64,000 nucleotides of DNA from Lachnospiraceae bacterium M18-1 (GTDB taxonomy: Bacteria > Bacillota > Clostridia > Lachnospirales > Lachnospiraceae). This document shows, one piece after another, positions 35,885 to 44,886 of the stretch; within the stretch, counting starts at the first letter, position 1, and each line of letters starts with the position of its first letter. The translations under genes and the position numbers were made by a program. The notes beneath the pieces were generated by a model. The model had not been told where the DNA came from, did not search any database, and was given only the letters and a program-made list of their open reading frames with translations. Location: positions 129,456-193,455 of the forward strand of contig KE159611.1 of NCBI GenBank assembly GCA_000403295.2, in the 5' to 3' direction.

Positions 35885-37261
35885 TCATCCCACCATAATC
35901 TGCTCCTCCGGCAGGCTGCGGATCCTATCCCTGGGATGTGTCTTTCCTGCAAACATCAGCGCCATCGTCAGAGGTCCCAGCCTTCCGATATACATCATCA
36001 CCATCAGAACATACTGGCTGGCCCTGCACAGCCGGGGCGTCAGGTCCGCTGTCAGTCCCACGGTTCCGACTGCAGATGCAGTCTCATAGATCACATTTTC
36101 CAGCAGTATGCTGTCAGGCTCCAGGAAGAGTACCGCGATCGTGCCGGTGATAAATACGGCAAAGGCAACCATCACTACAGCAAAACCGGTCCGGAAATTT
36201 GCTACTGTAATTTTCTTTCCCATGCATTCCGTGTCATTTCCTCCCCGCACGAATGTCAGACATGCAAGAAACAGCATTACAAACGTGGTCGTTTTGACTC
36301 CGCCTGCGGTTCCTCCGGGAGAGCCCCCGATAAACATCAGAATCGCGCAGAACAGTTTGGATTCCGTATGCAGCGCCCCCTGGGAAACAGTAAAGAATCC
36401 GGCGGTCCTCGTCGTCACGGACTGAAACACAGAAGCCATCAGCTTCTGGCCCATATTCAGCTCCCCGATAGTCTCCGGGTTGCTGTATTCTGCCAGAAAT
36501 ACGAAAATAGTTCCGGCAAGGATCAGGATCACCGTCATGATGATGGCCAGCTTGGACTGCAGCCGCAGCCTTGTAAACCACCAGCGCTTCGGCACTTCCC
36601 CCCGGACCAGCCTGCGGTTATTGTCGATCACGTCAAACCAGACAGTAAAACCGATACCGCTCAGGATGATCAGCAGGATCGTCGTCACGTTTACGATCGG
36701 ATTGGTCACATAACCGCTCAGACTGCTGCTCCCAAGAATATCAATTCCCGCATTGCAGAAGGCAGAGACAGCATGGAAGATGGAGTATCCGATCCCCCGT
36801 ACCAGTCCGTACTCCGGAATAAACTGAAAGGCATACAGCACTGCTCCGGCGCCTTCCACCGCAAAGGTGCCCAGAATCACCCTTTTCACCAGCTTCACGA
36901 TTCCGCCGAGACGGTCCGCCCCGTAAGCCTCCTTTAGAACCACTCTTTCCTGAATGGTGATCTTTCTGTTCAGCAAAAATAAAAACAGGGTCCCGCAGGC
37001 AATCACTCCCAGACCGCCGATCTGAATCAATAAGAGCAGTATGATCTTACCGAACAATGTGAACTGCGACGCCGGCACCACCGTTACCAGTCCAGTCACA
37101 CATACCGATGTTGCCGATGTAAATAACGCGTCCGTAAATGCAATAGGCTGTGTGTTGCTGGCCGGAAGATATAAAAGCACCGCTCCAATCAGAATGACGC
37201 CCAGAAAACCGGCTGCCGTTACACGCAGCGTATTCCATCTGGTATTTCTCTTTTTCTTCAT
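35885..37261 (-). CDS. ktrB: Trk/Ktr-family potassium transporter subunit KtrB
   Basis: A 458-residue membrane protein with four pore motifs; selectivity loops include SVCVTGLV, FCNAGIDI, GSPGGTAGG and VGTVGLT, each with the central Gly. The start at 37261 (MKKKRNTRWNTLRVTAAGFL) is set by CAGGAGATG. It imports potassium together with sodium in well-studied cases. A 123-bp gap with no gene separates it from ktrA. Confidence 0.94.
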   Translation of the reverse strand: MKKKRNTRWNTLRVTAAGFLGVILIGAVLLYLPASNTQPIAFTDALFTSATSVCVTGLVTVVPASQFTLFGKIILLLLIQIGGLGVIACGTLFLFLLNRKITIQERVVLKEAYGADRLGGIVKLVKRVILGTFAVEGAGAVLYAFQFIPEYGLVRGIGYSIFHAVSAFCNAGIDILGSSSLSGYVTNPIVNVTTILLIILSGIGFTVWFDVIDNNRRLVRGEVPKRWWFTRLRLQSKLAIIMTVILILAGTIFVFLAEYSNPETIGELNMGQKLMASVFQSVTTRTAGFFTVSQGALHTESKLFCAILMFIGGSPGGTAGGVKTTTFVMLFLACLTFVRGGNDTECMGKKITVANFRTGFAVVMVAFAVFITGTIAVLFLEPDSILLENVIYETASAVGTVGLTADLTPRLCRASQYVLMVMMYIGRLGPLTMALMFAGKTHPRDRIRSLPEEQIMVG

Positions 37262-37348
37262 AACTTCATCTCCTGATAGTATTCTACTAGATGAAGCCCC
37301 AACCGTCAAGAAACGAAATACTATCACGCCGCCAAACAGTAACACAAA

Positions 37349-37371
37349 TGCGCACCCTTTTCGGGTGCGCA
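37349..37371 (-). terminator. Terminator after the vanY-like gene
   Basis: Perfect 9-bp stem TGCGCACCC (37349-37357) with GGGTGCGCA (37363-37371); on the minus strand it is followed by TTTGTGTT. It lies between the peptidase stop (37423) and the ktrB start. Confidence 0.7.
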
Positions 37372-37422
37372 CCTAAAAGATCTATATTCTACATCCAGCA
37401 GCACTATTTTCGCATAAAAAAA

Positions 37423-38256
37423 TCATTGCGCCAGGTATTCTTCCAGAGTGATGTCCTTCTCCATGATCTCCTTTGCCGCATCCTTTCCTACATAGCGGTA
37501 ATGCCACGGCTCAAAAATAATTCCGGTTATCTCGGATTTTTCCGGAGGATAGCGAAGGATAAATCCATACTTCCAGCAGTTTTTGGCAAGCCATTTAGCC
37601 TCCGCCGTATCTGCCTGTTTATCGTCCAGCTCCCCGTACTGCGCAGAGGTGATATCCATCGCAAGTCCGCTGGCATGTTCGCTGGTTCCCGGGACTGCCA
37701 CAGACTTCTTCGTCTCCTCATATGCTTCGAGAGGAATGGAACCATTTGAGATCCAGTCCACCATCGTTGCATTAAATACATCCCGCTGCGTGTCATAGCT
37801 GCGGTATGCAGAAACGATATACATGTCCAGGCCTTCCTCTGCTGCATCTTTGAACATCTGCGCCGCCTCTTCCTGTATTCTGACATCCACAAACGTTCCT
37901 TCTCGAATCTCCGCAAGCTCAGGAGTATAGCCTGTATCCAGGGGGTGCTCTTCGTTGATCAGTACAAGGCTCCATGTATCTTCTTCTGAAGAAAGTTCGC
38001 TGGCGCCGGCCTCTGTATCCGTCTTGTTATTCGAAGTACCTGATTTTACCTGGCTTGAGAGCTTTTCATTTTTCTTTGTCAGTTCCGTAATCTGTGTCTT
38101 ATACTTCTTATCGATTCCGCCGATCCTGATCCTGTTGATGACCATGTTCAGCAGAAAGCAGACCACCAGGCCTGCTGCAAACCCCGCGATCAAAACTTTT
38201 TTTAGCCGCTGTTCGTATTTTTTTAAGAATCTCGCCCTACTATTATCTACACGCAT
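37423..38256 (-). CDS. VanY-type D-alanyl-D-alanine carboxypeptidase (M15B)
   Basis: A 277-residue membrane-anchored peptidase. One transmembrane segment (about residues 20-42), a coiled linker, then the M15 domain: SAYRSYDTQRDVF, the zinc motif GTSEHASGLAMDI (His and Asp) and the catalytic/ligand EPWHYRYV. It trims the terminal D-Ala from peptidoglycan peptides. Start at 38256 has AGGAGGGCGGT upstream; a longer reading would overlap the next gene. Not evidence of vancomycin resistance, since no vanHAX genes are seen. Confidence 0.93.
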   Translation of the reverse strand: MRVDNSRARFLKKYEQRLKKVLIAGFAAGLVVCFLLNMVINRIRIGGIDKKYKTQITELTKKNEKLSSQVKSGTSNNKTDTEAGASELSSEEDTWSLVLINEEHPLDTGYTPELAEIREGTFVDVRIQEEAAQMFKDAAEEGLDMYIVSAYRSYDTQRDVFNATMVDWISNGSIPLEAYEETKKSVAVPGTSEHASGLAMDITSAQYGELDDKQADTAEAKWLAKNCWKYGFILRYPPEKSEITGIIFEPWHYRYVGKDAAKEIMEKDITLEEYLAQ

Positions 38257-38317
38257 ACCGCCCTCCTGATATAACTGTATATCTCGGTGATACCTCCCCC
38301 GCTTTATCTCGAAGTCT

Positions 38318-39016
38318 CTACAGATCTGTAATATCTGTCTGTATGATTTCCTCAATCAAAGAGTCCGTAGAGCACACTGCAATTCGGTACATACCGCTCC
38401 CGGCATTTTCCCCGCATTCCTCTCCTTTCGGTCCGCCTGTTCCAATATTAGGCAGCACAAGCCTGCCCCCATACAGAGCCCCTTCTCTGTAGTGATAGCT
38501 TTCCGGATACTTTTCCGGCTGACGCACCAGAACTGACGGACTGCCAAGCGCGATCTCAAATGTATCCATCCCCAGCGCCAGCCCTTCCCTGGTAGCTTTT
38601 GCAAAGCTTTCCTTAAGTACCCAGTACCTGTAAAAAAGTTCCTGCTGTAAAGCAGGCCTGCTCTCCCTCACAATCTGTTCGTATTCAGAAGGACAGAAAA
38701 AACGTCCGGCAATCTTCAGATTCGGTTCTCTCATCTGTTCGATATCACAGCCGACTTTTATATTCTGCTCTGTACTGACAGAACACAGCACATACTCCCC
38801 CGAATGCGAAAGATTATATGCTGTATCCCCCTCAAGTCCATATTTTTTTTTCATCTGCTCATACAGAATCCATACCCCAATGCTCTGTGCACGCGCCTGC
38901 TCTCCCTTCATAAGATCTGCTTTTTCTCTGCGGAAGGAAGGAACATATCCGCAGCACAGCCGGTAAAAAGCTTCCTCATACAAAGGGACGATGCTTGCAA
39001 CCCATGTCCTGATCAT
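38318..39016 (-). CDS. Sfp-type 4'-phosphopantetheinyl transferase
   Basis: A 232-residue enzyme with the two magnesium-site motifs KVGCDIEQM (about residue 98) and YRYWVLKESFAKATREGLAL (about 135-155). It attaches phosphopantetheine to carrier proteins. Sfp-type members often serve polyketide or non-ribosomal peptide synthesis, yet none is visible here, so it may act in trans. AGGAT lies close to the ATG. About 34 bp from the GGDEF-EAL gene, likely the same transcript. Confidence 0.92.
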   Translation of the reverse strand: MIRTWVASIVPLYEEAFYRLCCGYVPSFRREKADLMKGEQARAQSIGVWILYEQMKKKYGLEGDTAYNLSHSGEYVLCSVSTEQNIKVGCDIEQMREPNLKIAGRFFCPSEYEQIVRESRPALQQELFYRYWVLKESFAKATREGLALGMDTFEIALGSPSVLVRQPEKYPESYHYREGALYGGRLVLPNIGTGGPKGEECGENAGSGMYRIAVCSTDSLIEEIIQTDITDL

Positions 39017-39049
39017 ATCCTGTACCCGACCCTTTAAACAGTCTGTCTG

Positions 39050-40669
39050 TCAGCCTTTCAGATACCTGACTTCAAAAGTTTCTATTGTGATCGGCTTATT
39101 AAACAGCGTTCCCTCAACACAGTCGCAGCCCATTTCCTTCAGTATGTTCAATTGGTCCCTGGTGTCCACACCTGACGCCGACACGGTAACGCCAAGGCGC
39201 CGGCATACATCAATGACGGCCTGAGCAATGATCTGGCTGCGTCTGCTGCTCACAATATCATCCACCATGCTGCTGTCCAGCTTTAAACCGTCAAACTCCA
39301 TGAGAGAAAGGATGGTAAAGCTGGAATTTTTAGCGCCGAAATGATCCAGAACTACTCTTACATTGGCCTTGCGGATCTTATTCCCCGTCTCGGCCAGCAT
39401 CTCCTGATTCATATCCCCGCGCGATTCCGAAACTTCCACCTGCAGATATTCGCAGGATACATGATACTTCTCAACAATTGCCTGCATCTTTTCCGTAATA
39501 TCATGGCGCCGCAGAGTAGAGCCTGCAAAATTTACGGAAACTGGGATCATCGGCAGATCCTCCTGTTCCCAGCGCTGCAGTGTTCTGCAAACTTCCTCAA
39601 ATACATACAGATCCAGATGATAAGATAACTTCGTCTCTTCCAGCAGCGCAATATAGCGCTCCGGATTCATGATTCCAAGGTCCTTATGGTGATAGCGCAC
39701 AAGCGCCTCCGCTCCGACCACTTCGTTGGAGTGTACATCCATGATCGGCAGGAGACATACAATAAAATTACCGGACTTCAGATCGTCAAGCAGATCCTGC
39801 TTGATGATCGGCTCATGATGTCCTTTACGCAGATTTTTATAATACTTCCTCTTCTCTTCCCGCATCATATCTTCCGCGTCAGATACAAGGACATCCACAT
39901 CTATATTGGCCTTTTCCCAGGCATAACCCATGGTCACCAGCCCAAGGCTGATGTTCTCCAGCTTCGTGTGGGCCGCCTGCACGCCTTTCATAAACTTTTC
40001 ATAAGAAGTATTCTCAACGATAGCCAGATATTCATCTCCGGTCAGACGGTATACGTTGGCGCTCCTGAAAAACTCTTCCAGTATCTCGCCTACGCGGATC
40101 ACAACTTCGTCTCCATACTCCCTGCCAAACTCTTTGTTAAAGTTCTTCAGACCGTTGATATCCGCTGATAATGCGCCTACAGACTTTAACTGCTTCTTCT
40201 TCGCATCAGCCAGATATGCTACAAAGCTGTTCCGGTTCAAAAGCCCTGTCAGATCATCATGATAACTCAAATACTCCTGCTGCTTCTGGGTCTTGTGCAG
40301 AACGATCGCCTGGGAAATATATGGCAGGACTGCCCGCATCAGCGACAGATCGCAGCCGCCCCGGCGGACATTGACTACAGCCAGTATCGCTGTCATACCT
40401 TCATCCAGTCCCTGAAACACACTGTAGCATTCATCTCTGGTATCCGTGATCTCATGCTGCACCCAGCGCGGCAGATGTTCCGGCTCCAGCATCTTGATCC
40501 GGTCCCGCTGCCACGGGATATTCTCTGCACACCATTCATATATTGTCAGTATCTCGTATTCATCCTTTTCGATATAATAAGCATATTCCGAGTCATAATA
40601 ATCTCTTACCGTACTCAGAACGTCATTCATAATCTCAAGAATAGAACGCATCTTATTGTTATCACTCAT
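39050..40669 (-). CDS. Degenerate GGDEF-EAL protein
   Basis: A 539-residue soluble protein: an N-terminal GAF-like sensory part (about 1-150), a GGDEF domain with RLTGDEYLAI instead of the GGDEF signature (about 245), and an EAL domain (about 300-539). The EAL motif itself is kept (GAEALVRYHH) as is KLDSSM, but the catalytic DDFG is LDHFG and the general-base Glu region reads SASGVDTRD instead of AEGVE. Both domains are therefore probably inactive and may bind c-di-GMP or GTP as receptor. Start at 40669 follows GGGAG by 9 nt. Confidence 0.9.
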   Translation of the reverse strand: MSDNNKMRSILEIMNDVLSTVRDYYDSEYAYYIEKDEYEILTIYEWCAENIPWQRDRIKMLEPEHLPRWVQHEITDTRDECYSVFQGLDEGMTAILAVVNVRRGGCDLSLMRAVLPYISQAIVLHKTQKQQEYLSYHDDLTGLLNRNSFVAYLADAKKKQLKSVGALSADINGLKNFNKEFGREYGDEVVIRVGEILEEFFRSANVYRLTGDEYLAIVENTSYEKFMKGVQAAHTKLENISLGLVTMGYAWEKANIDVDVLVSDAEDMMREEKRKYYKNLRKGHHEPIIKQDLLDDLKSGNFIVCLLPIMDVHSNEVVGAEALVRYHHKDLGIMNPERYIALLEETKLSYHLDLYVFEEVCRTLQRWEQEDLPMIPVSVNFAGSTLRRHDITEKMQAIVEKYHVSCEYLQVEVSESRGDMNQEMLAETGNKIRKANVRVVLDHFGAKNSSFTILSLMEFDGLKLDSSMVDDIVSSRRSQIIAQAVIDVCRRLGVTVSASGVDTRDQLNILKEMGCDCVEGTLFNKPITIETFEVRYLKG

Positions 40670-41009
40670 AAAACTACTCTCCCTTACCCCTGTAGAGAAC
40701 TGCTTCAAAATAATCTGTACATCTTTGCGCTGTTATTTTACTGGTTCCATACCGTACACCACAAATACGGCACAGAAATTTCAGTAACCTTTTTTGTTAC
40801 TGCACAGGTACATTCGTTACGATTCCCAAGCTGCCTATACATAGCATATTGTAGTATAATGGTTGTGAAATTGCAACCCGAATCAGAAAAAAATATAATT
40901 TTGCAAAATTTTATTTTGATTATAAAAATCGGGTCGATATATAAATATACGGAAATTGCCCGCAATTAAAATATACTCACAGACTGATCAAAAGAAGGAG
41001 GGGATTTTC

Positions 41010-41969
41010 ATGAGAGTCACGATGAGAAACTGGCAGCCGGCAGCCGGCAGCCGTTATAAGGATCAGGCCCAGGTCGCGGCTCCCGGCATTGAAGCGGAGA
41101 AGGCTTCGGGTATTCCGATACAGACAGAGACAGCGGCGGACCGTTATCTCAATATGAAAGACACAGCGCAGGAAGATTTTTATCATTCCATCCGCGGGCA
41201 GGTTCAGGATCAGTCCAGCTTTTTAAATACTCTACTTGGAGAGGATCAGGAGGACTTCTTAGCTTCCATGCTCGGAAAAGACGAAAAGAGCCTTCTGGAT
41301 TCTATGCTCGGAAAAGATAAAGAGGAGGAGAGTTTTCTGGCTTCTTTACTGGGGCAGGCAAAGGAAAGTTCAAACTTCAAGATGTCCGTTTCCGTCCCGG
41401 ATGATTCCGTAGGACAGCTTGCAACCGAGCTCGCCCGCTCGGAGACAAAGATGAATGTGCTGCAGGTTTCCTCCAAGGCCATGCGCGCGCTGGGCAATCT
41501 GAAAATAGCATATGCCCTCAGCGAAGGCGAGGACAAGGAAAAGATCGGCCAGATGATCCGGCGCATGCAGAAGCTGACCCGGCAGATTCAGAAGAAGATG
41601 AAGAACCTGACCAAGGAAGAACAGCTGGAACTGCAGAGAAAGCGGGCCGAAGAACGGCAGCAGCAGGAGAGAGAGATGGAAATCCGCAAGGAGATCTCCA
41701 AGCGGAAGAGAAAGCGCCGCAGGGAAGAGAATCAATATGCATCTAAGGAAGTCATCCAGGACCGGAAGGAAGCGCTTCAGGAGACCCTGGACTCCATTGC
41801 AGGCCTGGGCAGTTCTTCTGCAGCGGCAGCAGCAGAAGGCATGGTTTCCGCGGTCGGGGCAGAATCCGGGAGCGGAGCGGGTTCAGCAGCGGCAGGCGTC
41901 AGCCCAGCAGGCGGAGCCATTTCCGTAGATGCGGCAGCAGTCGATGTTGCAGCGGATGCGGCTGTCTGA
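41010..41969 (+). CDS. Hypothetical charged coiled-coil protein
   Basis: A 319-residue soluble protein. Residues about 60-120 carry an imperfect repeat (SFLNTLLGEDQEDFLASMLG, KSLLDSMLGKD, SFLASLLGQ). Residues 150-250 are helical and strongly basic with a likely coiled coil (IRRMQKLTRQIQKKMKNLTK, RKRKRR). The tail (about 265-319) is Ala/Gly/Ser-rich low complexity. GGAGGGG lies before the ATG at 41010. It has its own terminator. Not recognised. Confidence 0.8.
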   Translation: MRVTMRNWQPAAGSRYKDQAQVAAPGIEAEKASGIPIQTETAADRYLNMKDTAQEDFYHSIRGQVQDQSSFLNTLLGEDQEDFLASMLGKDEKSLLDSMLGKDKEEESFLASLLGQAKESSNFKMSVSVPDDSVGQLATELARSETKMNVLQVSSKAMRALGNLKIAYALSEGEDKEKIGQMIRRMQKLTRQIQKKMKNLTKEEQLELQRKRAEERQQQEREMEIRKEISKRKRKRRREENQYASKEVIQDRKEALQETLDSIAGLGSSSAAAAAEGMVSAVGAESGSGAGSAAAGVSPAGGAISVDAAAVDVAADAAV

Positions 41970-41999
41970 CCAATGCGATAAAAGTACCTGGTTTTTAAG

Positions 42000-42040
42000 G
42001 CAGCCCGTCACAACGATCCGTTGTGCGGGCTGTCTTTCTT
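42000..42040 (+). terminator. Terminator after the coiled-coil protein gene
   Basis: Long stem GCAGCCCG.CACAACG with CGTTGTG.CGGGCTGT (42000-42033) followed by CTTTCTTTGTTTT. Strong on the plus strand; it could also help stop the convergent rha transcript. Confidence 0.85.
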
Positions 42041-42088
42041 TGTTTTGCCAAATTCCAAATAACGCGTTATACGTCTGCCAGCATGATA

Positions 42089-43342
42089 CTATGCTCTCTT
42101 TGAAAGCACTTCCTTCTCATATGTTTCGATCTCAGTAAACCAGCCTTCTGCCTGCACGCCGCACCGTGAACAGTATTCTTCCCACACATCGCCCAGCGGA
42201 AGGGTCTTGCATTCTTCCATAAGAACCATTTTCTTACTCATCTGGTTCGTGTCCTGGAGTTCCTTGAGCATCTTGTTCGGTGTGCACAGCGCATTCAGCA
42301 GAGCCTTCTGGAAACTCCTGAAGCCAGTCACCCATGCGGAGATCCTGTTAATGGAAGCGTCAAAATAATCCAGCGCGATGTAGGTACGATCCAGCCCGCC
42401 CTCACAGCGGACGATCTCTTTCGCGATTTCTTTTGTCTCATCATCAAAAAGCACAACATGGTCAGAATCCCAGCGGATCGGGCGTGTTACATGAAGCGCG
42501 ATCTCCGGGAAGAAGGTCAGCAGCGCCGGAATCTTATCCGAAACCATCTCTGTCGGATGATAATGTCCGTTATCCATCAGAGGCAGGCATTTATCAATAT
42601 TGGCCGCCGCATAACTCAGTGAAAATTCTGCAGAACCCACCGTATAAGCCTCTACACCGATACCGAATACCTTGGATTCCACACAGGGCTTCACCATCTT
42701 CGGATCGTATGGCTCGGAAAGAATTTCATCAATAGCTTCCTTATAACGCATTCTCGGTCCCATACGGTCAGCCGGAACATCCTTGTAGCCGTCTCCGGTC
42801 CAGATATTCATCACACATGGAATCCCTGTCTGCTCTGCAAAGTAAGAGGATATACGAATACATGCTTTTCCATGTTCGATCCAAAATCTTCTCACCTCTT
42901 CATCCGGGCTGGACAGCGTCAGACCGTCCTTCATCATATCATGAGAGAAAAATGTCGGGTTGAAATCAAGTCCCATACCTCTTTCTTTTGCAAAATCCAC
43001 CCACTTCTGGAAATGCTTCGGCTCCAGTTTATCACGGTCAACAAATTCACCCTTCTCGAAAATTGCATAGCTTGCATGTACATTAATCTTTTTCTTACCC
43101 GGCATCAGGCTCATCGCCTTGTCCATGTCCGCAAGCAGTTCTTCCGGATTCCTTGCCTTGCCCGGATAGTCGCCGGTCGTCTGGATGCCTCCTGTCAGCG
43201 GGCCTTCGTGGTCAAAACCGATCACATCGTCCCCCTGCCAGCAGTGAAGGGATACCGGAACATTCATACATTTTTCGATTGCCGCCTCTGTGTCTACTCC
43301 AAATTTTGCATAGATCTCTTTTGCTGATTCATACCTTGACAT
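42089..43342 (-). CDS. rhaA: L-rhamnose isomerase
   Basis: A 417-residue enzyme that turns L-rhamnose into L-rhamnulose. Family motifs: VSLHCWQGDDVIGFDHEGPL near the start (cut here at 20), DFNPTFFSHDMM with metal-site His, and WDSDHVVLFDDETKEIAKEI. Length is the usual one. AGGAGG precedes the ATG. Second gene after rhaB in the operon (42-bp gap). Confidence 0.96.
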   Translation of the reverse strand: MSRYESAKEIYAKFGVDTEAAIEKCMNVPVSLHCWQGDDVIGFDHEGPLTGGIQTTGDYPGKARNPEELLADMDKAMSLMPGKKKINVHASYAIFEKGEFVDRDKLEPKHFQKWVDFAKERGMGLDFNPTFFSHDMMKDGLTLSSPDEEVRRFWIEHGKACIRISSYFAEQTGIPCVMNIWTGDGYKDVPADRMGPRMRYKEAIDEILSEPYDPKMVKPCVESKVFGIGVEAYTVGSAEFSLSYAAANIDKCLPLMDNGHYHPTEMVSDKIPALLTFFPEIALHVTRPIRWDSDHVVLFDDETKEIAKEIVRCEGGLDRTYIALDYFDASINRISAWVTGFRSFQKALLNALCTPNKMLKELQDTNQMSKKMVLMEECKTLPLGDVWEEYCSRCGVQAEGWFTEIETYEKEVLSKRA

Positions 43343-43384
43343 GTTTGTAAATCCTCCTGTTATTTTTTTAGTTTTTTTGAATGT

Positions 43385-44782
43385 CTATTCGTAGTAACTG
43401 ATATCAAATGATTCTCCGATGCATGTCCGTGCCGCCGGCAGATCCGGGAACACACCATCCTGCAGCATCTGAACCACGATATTTCCGATAGCAGTCGCCT
43501 CTGTCGGCCCGGCCGATACCTTTTTGCCGGTATACTTCGCGGTCAGCTCGTTCAGGTAGCCTGCATTGGCGCCGCCGCCCACAACGTAGATCGTATCGTA
43601 TGTATTGCCTGTGATATCCTCGATCTCCTTCACAGTCTCGCCGTAGCAGTATGCCAGACTGTTGTAAACCACCGCGGAGATCTCTCCTACCGTCCGGGGC
43701 ACCTGCTGGTTTGTATTTGCACAGAAATCCTGCACTGCCTTGATCATGCTCTTGGGAGCAAAGAAACAGTTGTCATTGCAATCTACAATGGAAGCGATCT
43801 TCTCTTTGGAGGCGCGCTCACAGATCTCCCCGAAAGACAGGTCTTCTTCAAATTCCTTCTTTACAGACTGGATCATCCACAGTCCCATGATATTTTTGAG
43901 GAAACGGAACCGATGGTCATAGCCGCCTTCGTTTGTAAAGTTGGCCTGCATGCTTGCCATGGAGCAGTCGGCCTCCTTTCTCTCGATCCCCATCAGCGAC
44001 CAGGTGCCGGAGCTGATGTAAATCGCATTGTCATCATTGGTCGGGACCGCCAGCACTGCGGAGCCGGTATCATGTGTGGCTGGAAGCACCACCGTACAGT
44101 CAAATCCGATCTCTTCCCGAATTTCTTTTGTAAAGTTCCCAACCACCGTCCCGGGCATGGATACGGGCCGGAACATTTTGGAATTGCAGCCCAGCATGTC
44201 GATCAGCTCATAATCCCAGTCGTTGGTCCTGGGATCTACCAACTGGGTGCTGGTGGCATTGGTATATTCCATCTTCTTTACACCGGTCAGCAGAAAATCA
44301 AAATAGTCCGGAATCATCAAGATAGACTCCGCCTGCTCCAGATATTCGGGGTGTGACTGCTTGACCGCCATCAGCTGGTAAATGGTATTGAAGATCTGCT
44401 TCTGGATCCCGGTCCTGGCATATAATGCGGAAAGTGAGATCGTCTCATAGACCTTGTCATCCATCCCGTTGGTACGGCTGTCACGATAGCCTACGGTATC
44501 CCCCAGAACCTTGTCCTCCTGATCCAGCAGGACATAGTCTACTGCCCATGTATCAATCCCCATAAAGGAAGGAATCTTGCCCAGCTCTTTACATTTTTTC
44601 AGACCATTTTTGATCTCGTCAAACAGGCGCTTCACATTCCAGCACAGGGTTCCGTTCACATTGTCCATCCCGTTCGGGAAGCGGTAGATCTCTTCCAGCT
44701 TCATTCTGCCGTCTTCCATAGAGGCCAGCATATGGCGTCCGCTGGATGCCCCGATGTCTACGGCCAAATAATACTTCTCCAT
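43385..44782 (-). CDS. rhaB: Rhamnulokinase
   Basis: A 465-residue FGGY-family kinase. The N-terminal phosphate loop is YLAVDIGASSGRHMLA, the catalytic Asp lies in IDTWAVDYVLLD, and VVGGGANAGYLNELTA is the nucleotide site of the second lobe. It phosphorylates L-rhamnulose at C1. AAAGGAGG lies 7 nt before the ATG. The aldolase and transporter are not in this window. Confidence 0.96.
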   Translation of the reverse strand: MEKYYLAVDIGASSGRHMLASMEDGRMKLEEIYRFPNGMDNVNGTLCWNVKRLFDEIKNGLKKCKELGKIPSFMGIDTWAVDYVLLDQEDKVLGDTVGYRDSRTNGMDDKVYETISLSALYARTGIQKQIFNTIYQLMAVKQSHPEYLEQAESILMIPDYFDFLLTGVKKMEYTNATSTQLVDPRTNDWDYELIDMLGCNSKMFRPVSMPGTVVGNFTKEIREEIGFDCTVVLPATHDTGSAVLAVPTNDDNAIYISSGTWSLMGIERKEADCSMASMQANFTNEGGYDHRFRFLKNIMGLWMIQSVKKEFEEDLSFGEICERASKEKIASIVDCNDNCFFAPKSMIKAVQDFCANTNQQVPRTVGEISAVVYNSLAYCYGETVKEIEDITGNTYDTIYVVGGGANAGYLNELTAKYTGKKVSAGPTEATAIGNIVVQMLQDGVFPDLPAARTCIGESFDISYYE

Positions 44783-44840
44783 TTTGTGCCTCCTTTACAT
44801 TTTTTCAACTCTAATGTTATTATAATTAGTAAAAGAGCAC

Positions 44841-44876
44841 AAAAAAAGGTCTCTATTTACTTAAAAATAGGACCTT
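44841..44876 (-). terminator. Terminator between the GGDEF gene and rhaB
   Basis: On the minus strand an imperfect stem AGGTCCTATTT / AAATAGAGACCT is followed by TTTTTTT (A at 44841-44847). A TATAAT (44821-44826 region, minus strand) downstream may be the -10 for rhaBA, with a poor -35. Confidence 0.75.
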
Positions 44877-44886
44877 ATTTGCATTT

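Noticed and set aside
35882..36937. Plus-strand open frame of 351 codons
   Set aside because: Antisense to ktrB, which has all pore motifs; no ribosome site or family match on the plus strand.
42160..42180. GTGAACAGTA resembling the end of the MITE-like element
   Set aside because: It lies inside rhaA in conserved coding sequence and no matching second end is present.
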